From Agrobacterium fabrum str. C58 (GTDB lineage Bacteria > Pseudomonadota > Alphaproteobacteria > Rhizobiales > Rhizobiaceae), in NCBI RefSeq assembly GCF_000092025.1, contig NC_003064.2:478869-542868 (forward strand): a stretch of DNA of 64,000 nt, given 5' to 3'. The position numbers were made by a program, and so were the translations under genes. Of this stretch, positions 26,722-34,845 are shown one piece after another; within the stretch, counting starts at the first letter, position 1, and each line of letters begins with the position of its first letter. The notes below the pieces were generated by a model, which was not told where the DNA came from, searched no databases, and worked only from the letters and a program-made list of their open reading frames with translations.

Positions 26722-26946
26722 TCAGCCCTTCTTTGCACGTTTGGCAAGCAAGGCATTCGTCGCCGATGTCCGCTCGGCGTGCTCTTTGGAAAGACGCGCC
26801 GCTCGAAGTCTTAAAGTCTTTGCATCCCTGACCTGCGTTGCCGATTCAAGCTCTTCCACAGCGCTGTTCTTGGAAAAGAACTCTGTCTGTAGATTGCTGA
26901 AGGCAATCTCTGCCTGTTGGCGGGATTTACTGTATCTCTCTGTCAT
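26722..26946 (-). CDS. small helical hypothetical protein, 74 aa
   Basis: A 74-residue, strongly charged and helical protein (RQQAEIAFSNLQTEFFSKNS, then RDAKTLRLRAARLSKEHAER) ending with a basic AKRAKKG tail. Such short coiled-coil-like proteins recur next to stress and cold-shock genes in rhizobia, but no function is known to me. A gagg sequence lies close before the ATG at 26946. It is separated from the cold-shock gene by that gene's terminator, so it is probably expressed independently, perhaps with the 91-aa gene that follows 84 bases later. Confidence 0.6.
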   Translation of the reverse strand: MTERYSKSRQQAEIAFSNLQTEFFSKNSAVEELESATQVRDAKTLRLRAARLSKEHAERTSATNALLAKRAKKG

Positions 26947-26969
26947 AGGTCCTCAGAGGCTTGGAGTCG

Positions 26970-27001
26970 AAACAAAAAGGCCAGGCAAACCGCCTGGCCT
27001 T
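26970..27001 (-). terminator. rho-independent terminator of the cold-shock gene
   Basis: Bases 26977-26986 (aaggccaggc) pair perfectly with 26992-27001 (gcctggcctt), a ten-pair stem with a five-base loop. Read on the minus strand it is followed by a T run (ttttgttt), placing it correctly about 60 bases after the cold-shock stop. Confidence 0.88.
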
Positions 27002-27062
27002 AAATGATAACGTGCTTCCGGCAGTGCCAGTACATCCGTGGTCAAAGGGAAGCAGATACCGA

Positions 27063-27272
27063 TTATGCGGACTGCAGATTGCAGGCCGACATCTTGCCCG
27101 ACTTCATGTCGCGCTCGAGATCGAAGCCAATCTTCTGGCCTTCAACGAGTTCGCGCATTCCGGCGCGCTCGACAGCCGAGATATGAACGAAAGCGTCAAC
27201 GCCGCCGTTGTCAGGCTGAATGAAGCCGAAGCCCTTGGTGGAATTAAACCATTTTACTGTGCCAGTGGTCAT
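27063..27272 (-). CDS. CspA-family cold-shock protein
   Basis: A 69-aa single OB-fold nucleic-acid chaperone. RNP1 is KGFGFIQP and RNP2 is [10 protein letters not shown]; the ends are typical ([16 protein letters not shown] at the start, [13 protein letters not shown] at the end). Such proteins melt RNA secondary structure at low temperature or in stationary phase. The start at 27272 is chosen because it begins the conserved fold and has aaaggg upstream. It is monocistronic with a clear terminator. A decayed copy is present at 60566-60685. Confidence 0.96.
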   Translation of the reverse strand: MTTGTVKWFNSTKGFGFIQPDNGGVDAFVHISAVERAGMRELVEGQKIGFDLERDMKSGKMSACNLQSA

Positions 27273-27724
27273 GATGAACCCTTTCAAAGCATAGATTGAG
27301 GAACCGCGAAGCTGATGCCACGCAGAGGAAAACCGACTATTTTTGAGAGGGAAGTTCGCTTAAAGCGCGGTGCCAATCGCGCGGTAGACAAAGCTCGGCA
27401 AGCAAAAGATCGATGATGCATCTATACGGAACTGCGGTCGCCACGTCAACGTTTAGTTTTCAAAATCGCGATTTACGTCCATTGGTTGCATCCCTCGGGC
27501 GCGACCGGAATGCAACCTGGTTCAATTCTCGGCACCTGTTACGCGATCCTGCCTCCCATGGCCAAAAACCGCCATCCCGGAGTTTCTGAGCCTACGGCCA
27601 CGTTGGCAGGAAAGCTGTCGTGATCCTGAGCTGCGGGACTGGATTCCGCAGAGACGATCCACGAATGGCATTTCAAAAGACCACCGCAGTTGCCCAAGCG
27701 GTCCTCTGCGTCCATACAGTTACA
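27273..27724. other. divergent intergenic region between the csp and J-domain genes
   Basis: About 450 bases. It should contain the promoters of both flanking genes and, by analogy with other csp genes, a long 5' leader, but I could not identify a specific promoter or conserved RNA element. No supported gene lies here. Confidence 0.4.
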
Positions 27725-28330
27725 ATGACGCATGATTCGAAAATATTCGTAGGCCTTCGGTCCCCTCGCAAAAGATCGCCTTCGGCCAGCGAATCCACAG
27801 GTCCAAAATGCCAATGGGACGGGTGTGAAAAGACCGGCGTTCACCGCGCGCCCGTGGGCGCGGGTGCAGAAGGTCTTTATCTCATGTTCTGTCTTGAGCA
27901 TGTGACGGCCTATAACAAGGGATACAGCTTCACCACGGCCCCACCCAATCCCAACGTCGCCCGTTACCAGAAGGAGGCGACAACCGGCGCTCGCCCGACT
28001 TGGGGAACCCGGGTGAGCGAAGCAACCGAAACTCCGCTACCGTCTTCGGTTCGTTCGGGCTCGGCAAAGACGCTGAATGCGCGCAGGGCCGACAGGTCGG
28101 GACAGACGAAGGCCGGTGCCCAGCAGAGAAAACTGAAGGTGCTTGAAGCCAAGGCTTTCGACACGCTTGGCCTTTCGCCAGACGCGACATCCAGCGAAAT
28201 CAGGAGCCGCTATAAGGAGAGGCTCAAAATGCACCATCCCGACGCCAACGACGGCGATCGCAATTCAGAGGACGCACTTCGCGCCTCGATCGAGGCGTAT
28301 AGAATCCTTAAACTGAACGGTTTTTGCTGA
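27725..28330 (+). CDS. J-domain (DnaJ-like) protein with N-terminal Cys/His region
   Basis: A 201-aa protein of a rhizobial family with a short C-terminal J domain. The N-terminal half contains a conserved region with CQWDGCEKTGVHRAPVG and LYLMFCLEHVTAYNKGYSF, whose Cys/His pattern could bind a metal. Then comes ARYQKEATTGARPTW. The J domain (about residues 145-201) has FDTLGLSPDATSSEIRSRYK and the essential HPD tripeptide in MHHPDANDGD, so it should stimulate an Hsp70 partner. I chose the ATG at 27725, where family similarity begins, over 27620. It is divergent from the csp gene. Confidence 0.85.
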   Translation: MTHDSKIFVGLRSPRKRSPSASESTGPKCQWDGCEKTGVHRAPVGAGAEGLYLMFCLEHVTAYNKGYSFTTAPPNPNVARYQKEATTGARPTWGTRVSEATETPLPSSVRSGSAKTLNARRADRSGQTKAGAQQRKLKVLEAKAFDTLGLSPDATSSEIRSRYKERLKMHHPDANDGDRNSEDALRASIEAYRILKLNGFC

Positions 28331-28727
28331 AACCTGTTCGACAGCTCGTGATACCCGCCTTGAAGGTTATCCGATTTCCTGTTCTGGCCAGAACGTTCAA
28401 TCGGAAGTGATGGCCGACCCCCTATCGCCTTTTGCTGCTTGCACATCTCAGGCACTGTGGTTGCTAAAACATTCGTATAAGCTGTGGTTCTCAAGACGAC
28501 CGCCGACATCAGCATGTATCCCAAGGCGATGGCTGCGAGCGGGATCACCTATGGGGAAATCATCGACCGACTGGTGGAGCATATAGCTGCGCCATCCGGC
28601 AGCCACGCCATGAATCTGGCGCGATAAAACAGACGCACCGGGTCACCTGCGCCATGGGTCATCGATGATGAGGCGGCTATGTCTTTGGTCGGTATTTGAA
28701 CTGCTTCCAAGCTGGGCTGGGAAGCCT
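28331..28727. other. intergenic region between convergent genes
   Basis: About 400 bases after the J-domain gene and beyond the stop of the 459-aa protein. Short open frames exist on both strands without ribosome binding sites or recognisable similarity. No terminator with a T run was found. Confidence 0.35.
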
Positions 28728-30107
28728 TCACGCCATCTCAATTTGTGAGGGTTCCATTCCCTGCGCGATAGGTGGCGCGGGAGAATTCGAATGCTGGTGG
28801 GAAGCGTTAAGTCGCTGAGCCACGATATCGTGGTTGAGCCACAGAACGGGACCGGAGGGTTTGGAGGATTCGCGAAAAATTAGCTGCCCGGTTGCCTTCA
28901 CTACAAGACCGCTCAGGAGGTCGCTGATCATCACCTTGCCATCCCGATGCATCCGGGTGATCTCGTTTGACGTGCCGATGGTCAGATCGGCCTGTGCCTG
29001 ACTGTTTGCCATCGGCCATGCCGAAAAGTCATAGAACGGGCGCATGACATCGCTGGCCTGCATGGTGGCGATCTTGCTGAAGACGTCTTTCATGGTTAAG
29101 CCATCAACCAGCAACTGCTCGCAGGCTTGCCACTGCTCGTCTGCCCATTCACTCCCGTTTTCCTTCTTCAACGCAAGCAGCAGCGGTATCAGGGGCAGCT
29201 CGATACCCGTGAACACATCTGAAGAATTGGTCCGGATTTCGGGGCAGTTATAGACAGTTGCCTTGATCCCTTTCGCCCAGGCTTCCTCTGCAATGCTTTC
29301 GAGCCGCATCTTGGCGTAACCCTGGGTGTAGTTGGTGTAGGTCTGCCAACGATAGCTTCCGTCAATGAGGACCGCCGATCCGTGGTAACCATAGGCCGTA
29401 TATCGTACCTGACCGCCCGAAGCTTCCACGCGCTCGCGGATCGCTGCGCTGAAATCAATCAGATGGCGAAAGGTGTTCGCGGAGACATCGTCAAAATTCT
29501 GCAGAATGAGTTTCCCCAGATCACTGTCGATCAGGGTCTGCGACGACATGTGGCGAGTACCAGTTCCCTTGTAGATTCGATTGGCGATGACCAGGAATAC
29601 CTTCGCCTTCGGAATGCCGCCGGCCATTGTGTGAGAGAAGAATACATTGCGGCCGTCGGGGATCATTCCATCCAGGACGGTCATGACCTTAGAAAGCGAC
29701 TCCGTGAAACGCGCAGTGGCGATATCGCGGCACTGCTCGACATAGTCCCATTCGAGCTTGTCGTGCTCCCAGCTCTCAAGCGTCATCTTTGCCAGGAGAT
29801 CGGTGGGAGTCGGGCCTCCCGCCGGCGCGTCAAGATCGAAGCCTGCCATAAGAGGTATGTTGATGATCCTGCCGCCCAACTGGGCCTCCGCCGAAGACAG
29901 TTCCTCGGCGTTAAGCGGCCGCAGTGCGTTATTCTCGTCGCGCCGCCCGACGGTGATCCCCACAATCTCCATTCCAGCCCGTCTGGCTTCGTCAAGCAGG
30001 CCGGTGGCGTATCCGCGACCGAACAGTTCGCCGAAGAGTACGAAAACATCGCCCTTACGGAAGACCGTGTTCTCGGAAAGATGATTCAGTGCAACGGGAT
30101 TTTCCAT
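28728..30107 (-). CDS. large conserved protein of uncertain function (possible FabMG-type family)
   Basis: A 459-aa soluble protein. The N-terminus resembles a nucleotide-binding or Rossmann-like unit: GDVFVLFGELFGRGYATGLL, then AGMEIVGITVGRRDENN. The central region has VFFSHTMAGGIPKAKVFLVIANRIYKG and RYTAYGYHGSAVLIDG; there is also KATVYNCPEIRTNSSDVFTGIELPL. I recall similar proteins being labelled FabMG-family enoyl-ACP reductases by some pipelines, but I cannot confirm that from motifs and see no SDR Tyr-Lys pair. There is no signal peptide or membrane segment. It is a single gene on the minus strand, well separated from its neighbours. Confidence 0.7.
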   Translation of the reverse strand: MENPVALNHLSENTVFRKGDVFVLFGELFGRGYATGLLDEARRAGMEIVGITVGRRDENNALRPLNAEELSSAEAQLGGRIINIPLMAGFDLDAPAGGPTPTDLLAKMTLESWEHDKLEWDYVEQCRDIATARFTESLSKVMTVLDGMIPDGRNVFFSHTMAGGIPKAKVFLVIANRIYKGTGTRHMSSQTLIDSDLGKLILQNFDDVSANTFRHLIDFSAAIRERVEASGGQVRYTAYGYHGSAVLIDGSYRWQTYTNYTQGYAKMRLESIAEEAWAKGIKATVYNCPEIRTNSSDVFTGIELPLIPLLLALKKENGSEWADEQWQACEQLLVDGLTMKDVFSKIATMQASDVMRPFYDFSAWPMANSQAQADLTIGTSNEITRMHRDGKVMISDLLSGLVVKATGQLIFRESSKPSGPVLWLNHDIVAQRLNASHQHSNSPAPPIAQGMEPSQIEMA

Positions 30108-30474
30108 ACTGTCAGCTCTTTAATTCGTGTGTCGTCGAGCAATGGCTCTTACGAACTTTCACAAAGACATGACCGTGTTGGCGCAGAATTGGAACTCATT
30201 TTCGGTGACTGTTCATTTCAAAACGTGAAGTCAGTCTCTGTTGCTCCTACAATCCAGGGAAATGCCAGGCCGTGGAGATCGGCCCACCGACAGATTCCAG
30301 GAACAAATGCGCGTGGTGTGAACGGCCAGTATGAAGGCTTTCACGACTTTCGGAATCCGACCGACACCAGCCATTCCAAGCATTCCGTGATGGATCTAGA
30401 AGCGGACTCTTGCAAACCCATCATGGCAAAAGCCCTGCTTCCCGATACAGAGCCAGCCGGATTGTGGTCACGCT
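30108..30474. other. intergenic region upstream of the 459-aa protein
   Basis: About 370 bases between the 459-aa protein start and the transporter remnant. I see no supported gene. A GGAAC at about 30189 lacks a matching -10 element. The promoter of the 459-aa gene is presumably here. Confidence 0.3.
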
Positions 30475-30735
30475 TTACGCCTGCGATGTGCTTCCATGTT
30501 CCCTGGGCCGCGACTTGACGATCGCAACCGTGATATCGCCTATGGTGATAATTATAGATCCTGCCACGACACAAAATCTCGGTTGCTCGCCAAGAAACAG
30601 AAAGCCGATCAGGCAGGCAAAAATCAACAATGAATAATCAACCGGGCCGACAATCGAGATGGACGCAAGACGAGAGCCCCGTACAACGCAATATCGCGCC
30701 GTCACTGCGAGCAGCCCGAACGGGATAAAGGACAT
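30475..30735 (-). pseudogene. C-terminal fragment of an EamA/DMT-family transporter
   Basis: The minus strand encodes 86 residues matching only the end of a ten-helix drug/metabolite transporter: ARYCVVRGSRLASISIVGPVD followed by YSLLIFACLIGFLFLGEQP and AGSIIITIGDI. This is the typical last-three-helix pattern with the LGE(Q/x)P turn. The first seven helices are missing, because the frame is replaced just upstream by the end of the FAD oxidoreductase gene (stop at 30771). It is therefore a truncated remnant joined to that gene by a deletion or rearrangement. Confidence 0.7.
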
Positions 30736-30770
30736 CGCACTTGATGCCTGCGGTTTCAGACGCGGTTAAC

Positions 30771-32279
30771 CTACGGAACAATTGTTTGCGACTTAGAGCG
30801 CTGGAGGCCTGTTGTCCGATCGCTCTCTGGATACGTTTCGGCCACCTGAGCCGGGGGATACGAAATCCTGTGCTCATCAAGCGAGCCGCGAATTTGTTCC
30901 GCGACGAAGATTGCGTGCTCGGTAACCTGCGGCAACCCCATCAGCTCTCCAAAGGTTCCGCGCGCAAGCGGCCCGGCAACAAACAGTGAAGTGGTGCTTA
31001 CGCCTGAAGCCGATAGGGGATTGGATTTGGCATCGACCAAAATGCCAAGTCCGGTCGGACAGGGTTGCAACAGACCCGCCTCCTCAAGGTCTCGAAGCAA
31101 GGCTTGGCTTTGAAGAATGCCGCCATGAGCCGGGCCCGTGGTGACGACGATTGCATCGACATCAAGCACTTCGTTAACGCTGCCGCGCCGGGGTCGCAAC
31201 ATCACCCTGTAGCCAGCATCAATCCGCACCACGGATGAGAGCGAGGCAGCCCGAACATCCATTTGGCCGCTTGCGGTCGCCTGCTCCACAGCAACCTCGA
31301 CCTGCGGCGCGATGCGAAAGCGATGCACATCCCAGATTGGTCGCAGGTGCCGCGCTATGCGCCGCCTCTCAACGACTGGCAGGTTTTTCCATATTTCGTT
31401 ACCCTGCCCCCTCAGCGCATCCACGACGCTATGCCATGTCATGCCTTGTTGTTCTGCTTCCCGCAGAAGGTGGCGAACGTGATGAAGCAGCTTGCTTGCA
31501 GAGTTGAACGGCTCAGACAGGAAATCGCCGAAAGGCCCCTGCTCTGCCGGTCCATGGCCGCGAGACCGCAACCCTCTGCGAGAGATAGACGTTATCTGGC
31601 CGACATGTCCGCGCCTCTTGAGAGAGGCAACCACATCGGCAGATGTCAAGCCGTTTCCAACGATGAGAACATGGTCTCCACGCTCGACAACGTCGATTGC
31701 ATCGGCCACGGTGACATCCGCAATCAGCTTTGGATCATCTTTAAAAGGTTGAAGCACCCGAGGCAGAAAGGGTGGAGGATGGCTGACGGCCAGCACGACA
31801 ATATCTGCAATGAGCACCGTCCCGTCAGACCCGATAATCTCGTAACGGCTCCCTCTTTGTGAAACGGAAATCGCTTTTGTCCGCCAGTGCCGGATACGGC
31901 CGTCATCTAAAAACGGTTGGATCCGTGCAGAGACGTAGTCGCCAAAGACAGACCGCTTCGGATAAGGCGAACCATCGTGACCCATCAGCTCGGTGTCATC
32001 ATCGGCGGAAACACCATTAAGATAACTCTCGAAGTCATCAGGTATATCCGGAAACAACGTCATTCTTGCTGCGGGGACGTTGACCCGATGCGCTGGATCA
32101 GTGGCGCTATAAGCCAAGCCACGGCCCAGTTCCGGTCGCGGCTCGATGACCACGACGGACATATCAGCCGGAATTGCCTTGCCCGCAACCAGATGCACTG
32201 CCATCGCAGCGCCTGTAAAGCCGCCGCCGACAACGGCCACGGTTACACGGGCAGACGCTATAGGAACAAAAGAACTCAT
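30771..32279 (-). CDS. FAD/NAD(P)-binding oxidoreductase (NAD_binding_9 / YdhS-like)
   Basis: A 502-aa flavoprotein. The dinucleotide-binding N-terminus is VAVVGGGFTGAAMAVHL (about residues 12-30). Then come VVIEPRPELGRGLAYS and RVNVPAARM, the signature of the FAD/NAD(P)-binding family that includes YdhS. A second Rossmann element is HVLIVGNGLTSADVVASL (about 193-210), and a final FAD contact is SLFVAGPLARGTFGELMGLPQV. The substrate is unknown for most members. It has no obvious operon partners: downstream is the EamA remnant and upstream a gene-free stretch. Confidence 0.85.
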   Translation of the reverse strand: MSSFVPIASARVTVAVVGGGFTGAAMAVHLVAGKAIPADMSVVVIEPRPELGRGLAYSATDPAHRVNVPAARMTLFPDIPDDFESYLNGVSADDDTELMGHDGSPYPKRSVFGDYVSARIQPFLDDGRIRHWRTKAISVSQRGSRYEIIGSDGTVLIADIVVLAVSHPPPFLPRVLQPFKDDPKLIADVTVADAIDVVERGDHVLIVGNGLTSADVVASLKRRGHVGQITSISRRGLRSRGHGPAEQGPFGDFLSEPFNSASKLLHHVRHLLREAEQQGMTWHSVVDALRGQGNEIWKNLPVVERRRIARHLRPIWDVHRFRIAPQVEVAVEQATASGQMDVRAASLSSVVRIDAGYRVMLRPRRGSVNEVLDVDAIVVTTGPAHGGILQSQALLRDLEEAGLLQPCPTGLGILVDAKSNPLSASGVSTTSLFVAGPLARGTFGELMGLPQVTEHAIFVAEQIRGSLDEHRISYPPAQVAETYPESDRTTGLQRSKSQTIVP

Positions 32280-32670
32280 TGCCTCTGTGTTCTCCCCTAG
32301 GAGAGCTATGCGCTATATGACAAGGTAATAAGCGAGATGCCAATAGGCACTTCCGCTTCCTGCTCATGATATCGCTCGTTATTATGATAGCCGCTTGCGA
32401 TGTCGCAAATGTTCACCCGGTTCAAAATACCTTGAACGGATCAACCGAAAGCAGATTGAAACCGGTCGGCATGTCACGTTCTTCTTCTGCTGAGGTGTAC
32501 AGCTTCGCGAGGGAAGGCTTCCGGGTCAATATCCTCTCAAGATTACTGTTCTATTTTTCTTCGGTTCCCGGCAAAGCACTTCGCCCTAAAGCGTTTCGAT
32601 TGAAAATTGGATCGAGGCGGCTTCCACGCCATTTGTTCAATCTCTTTCATTGGTTTGGCCGAGGTAGCTA
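32280..32670. other. intergenic region between the FAD oxidoreductase and the sulfur operon
   Basis: About 390 bases with no supported gene on either strand. It should contain the FAD oxidoreductase promoter and the end of the sfn transcript. Confidence 0.35.
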
Positions 32671-32702
32671 AAAGAATGCGAGGCGGGCGCCTTTGCGCGC
32701 CC
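32671..32702 (-). terminator. probable terminator of the organosulfur operon
   Basis: After the sfnB stop, on the minus strand, gggcgc (32697-32702) pairs with gcgccc (32685-32690) across a six-base loop. A weak T-rich tract (attctttta) follows about eight bases later. The stem is good but the T run is displaced, so confidence is moderate. Confidence 0.4.
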
Positions 32703-32719
32703 CGGGTTCCAAAAGTTTC

Positions 32720-33967
32720 TCAGCTCCAGGCGTGAAGAGGTGGCTTCTCGCCATTGAGGAAATACTTGCCGAGGATCGAATATTTCCACCGGACCGGATC
32801 GTGCAGGGTGTGGGTACGGGCATTGCGCCAATGGCGATCAAGATGATGCTCAGCAAGCGTGGAGCGGGTGCCAGCTAGCTCGAAGAGCTTGTTGGTGGCC
32901 GCAATCGCGATCTCGGTCGCGAGGATTTTCGCCTCCGCCGTAACGACCTGCGCCTCGGCGACCGTTTCAGCATTCGGGTTCTGGATGGCGCGGTCGATGG
33001 CATAACCGGCTTTCTCAAGCAACGCCTGAGCCGCATGCAGGCGTAGCGTCAGATCGCCGACGGCCTGGATCGTGTAGGGATCATCCCAGGCATGATCGAC
33101 ACCGCTATCCACCCAGGCACGGCTCTTGGTGCGGACAAAAGAGACGGTTTCATCAATAGCCGCCCGCGCAATCCCCGTATCGACCGCGACCTGGATGATC
33201 TGGAAGATCGCGCCATCCGCCGTCGGCTCGGCATAACCCTTGTAGCCGGGAACCAGATAGGTCTTCGGCACTTTGACGTTGTTGAGGATCACCGTGCCGG
33301 ATAGCGTCGTGCGCTGGCCAAAGGACGACCAGTCGTCGATGACGGTCAATCCGGGTGCGTCCCGCTCGGCGATAGCGTACCATGCACGCCCTTCATCATC
33401 GAGCGCGACGATCGGCACGAGATGGGCGAGAAGTGCGCCGGAGGAATAAAATTTCTGTCCGTTGACGATCACATGGTCGCCGGCATCCACGAACTTCGTC
33501 TCGAAATCCGCGGCCCGCTTGGAGCCGAACTCGGAAAAGGCATTACCGAAGCGCGTACCGCGCAGCACCTCTGCGAACAGCAACTTTTGCTGGGCCTCGT
33601 CGGAAACCGTGCGGATCGCCGCAACGACGCCGAGATGGTTCTGCGCAATCTGGCCAATGGAGGAATCGGCCGCAGAGACAATCTCGATCACCTTGGCCAG
33701 TGTTGCATAGGAGACCTCCGGACCGCCGAATTTTTTCGGTACGTTGATCGACCAGAGGCCGCTTTGCGAAAACGCATCAAGTTCCTTCACCGGCCAGATA
33801 CGGTCGCGGTCACGAAGGGCAGCGCCCGGCGCGATTTCGGCGGCCACAATCTTCGCGACTTCGATCGCCTCGGCATCACTCCTGATGATGTGCGCGCGCT
33901 CGGTTGGCCGCGGCACGGCCGGAACGCCCTCGACGGCATCCTTTGTATTGACGTTGGAAATGGTCAT
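32720..33967 (-). CDS. sfnB: SfnB-family sulfur-acquisition oxidoreductase
   Basis: A 415-aa flavoprotein of the acyl-CoA-dehydrogenase/DszC-like superfamily, of the SfnB branch found with sulfone- and sulfonate-utilisation genes. Visible parts are an N-terminal helical domain (LDAFSQSGLWSINVPKKFGGPEVSYATLAK), a middle beta domain with VIVNGQKFYSSGALLAHL and DWSSFGQRTTLSGTVILNNVKVP, and a C-terminal helical domain ending HWRNARTHTLHDPVRWKYSILGKYFLNGE. It probably oxygenates an organosulfur compound with reduced flavin supplied by MsuE. The start at 33967 follows gaggagac. Strikingly it has no Cys and no Met except the initiator. It is the last gene of the operon, 26 bases after the ABC ATPase. 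Confidence 0.9.
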   Translation of the reverse strand: MTISNVNTKDAVEGVPAVPRPTERAHIIRSDAEAIEVAKIVAAEIAPGAALRDRDRIWPVKELDAFSQSGLWSINVPKKFGGPEVSYATLAKVIEIVSAADSSIGQIAQNHLGVVAAIRTVSDEAQQKLLFAEVLRGTRFGNAFSEFGSKRAADFETKFVDAGDHVIVNGQKFYSSGALLAHLVPIVALDDEGRAWYAIAERDAPGLTVIDDWSSFGQRTTLSGTVILNNVKVPKTYLVPGYKGYAEPTADGAIFQIIQVAVDTGIARAAIDETVSFVRTKSRAWVDSGVDHAWDDPYTIQAVGDLTLRLHAAQALLEKAGYAIDRAIQNPNAETVAEAQVVTAEAKILATEIAIAATNKLFELAGTRSTLAEHHLDRHWRNARTHTLHDPVRWKYSILGKYFLNGEKPPLHAWS

Positions 33968-33993
33968 TTCATGTCTCCTCTTCGATCTGGTTT

Positions 33994-34773
33994 TCAATGA
34001 ATATACGCGGCGGCAGATGCCGATGGTTTCTCGCCGAGATAAAAAGCCTTCACATCATCCCGCGCCCTGAGTTCGGCAGCCGTGCCCGAAAGCACGCTGA
34101 CGCCATTCTCCAGAATGACGGCCCTGTCCGCATAGTTGAGCGCCACCGCCGAATTCTGCTCGGCTACGAGGATCGACAGGCCTTCCTCGCGATTGAGGTG
34201 TTTCAGCGTGCGGAAAATGTCCTGCACGACACGCGGCGCAAGCCCCATCGATGGCTCATCGAGCACCAGCAGCCGGGGTCGCGACATAAGCGCCCTGCCG
34301 ATTGCTGTCATCTGTTGCTCGCCGCCGGACGTGAGGCCGGACAGAACCCGGCGTTTTTCCTTAAGTCGCGGGAAGTGCGTATAAATTTTCTCAAGATCAA
34401 CCGCGATTTCGGCACGTGAGGCGGAACGGCCGAGACCGCCGGATACCAGGTTCTCTTCGACCGTCAGCGCCTTGAAACAATGGCGGCCCTCGAGCACCTG
34501 CACGAGACCGAGACGGACGAGGCGTGCCGGGGTTTCGTGCGTGACAGCGCGGCCGTCGAACAGGATATGGCCGGCGACCACCTGCCCTCGTTCAGCTGGC
34601 AAAAGGTTCGAAACCGCCTTCAGCGTCGTGGTCTTTCCCGCGCCGTTCGCACCGAGAATGGCGAGGATTTCCCCTCGCCCAAGCGAAAGCGTGACGCCAT
34701 GCAAGGCGGTGATGGCATGATTGTAGGTCGCATGGAGACCCTCCACCGTGAGCAGCCTGTTATCCTCGGTCAT
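33994..34773 (-). CDS. ABC transporter ATPase, LivF type, of the organosulfur operon
   Basis: A 259-aa HAAT-family ATPase. Walker A is GANGAGKTT (about residues 40-48), the signature is LTSGGEQQM (LSGGEQQ variant), Walker B is LLVLDEPSMGLAP, and the switch is VAEQN. These features, with LVQVLEGRHCFKALTVEENL, are typical of LivF-like subunits. It works with the LivG-like ATPase at 38241 to power uptake through the two permeases. The start at 34773 has aaggag upstream. The ATPase, binding protein, permeases and second ATPase are all enclosed by msuE-sfnG and sfnB, so the cargo is probably an organosulfur compound rather than an amino acid. Confidence 0.93.
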   Translation of the reverse strand: MTEDNRLLTVEGLHATYNHAITALHGVTLSLGRGEILAILGANGAGKTTTLKAVSNLLPAERGQVVAGHILFDGRAVTHETPARLVRLGLVQVLEGRHCFKALTVEENLVSGGLGRSASRAEIAVDLEKIYTHFPRLKEKRRVLSGLTSGGEQQMTAIGRALMSRPRLLVLDEPSMGLAPRVVQDIFRTLKHLNREEGLSILVAEQNSAVALNYADRAVILENGVSVLSGTAAELRARDDVKAFYLGEKPSASAAAYIH

Positions 34774-34845
34774 CTCGATCTCCTTGGTGCTTTTCGGATG
34801 TCGTGGCCGGACAGGAGGAAAAGCCCTTGCCCGGCCGCGCAAGCA

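Noticed and set aside
29382..30518. A 378-codon plus-strand open frame
   Set aside because: It is antisense to the 459-aa protein for most of its length and has no recognisable product.
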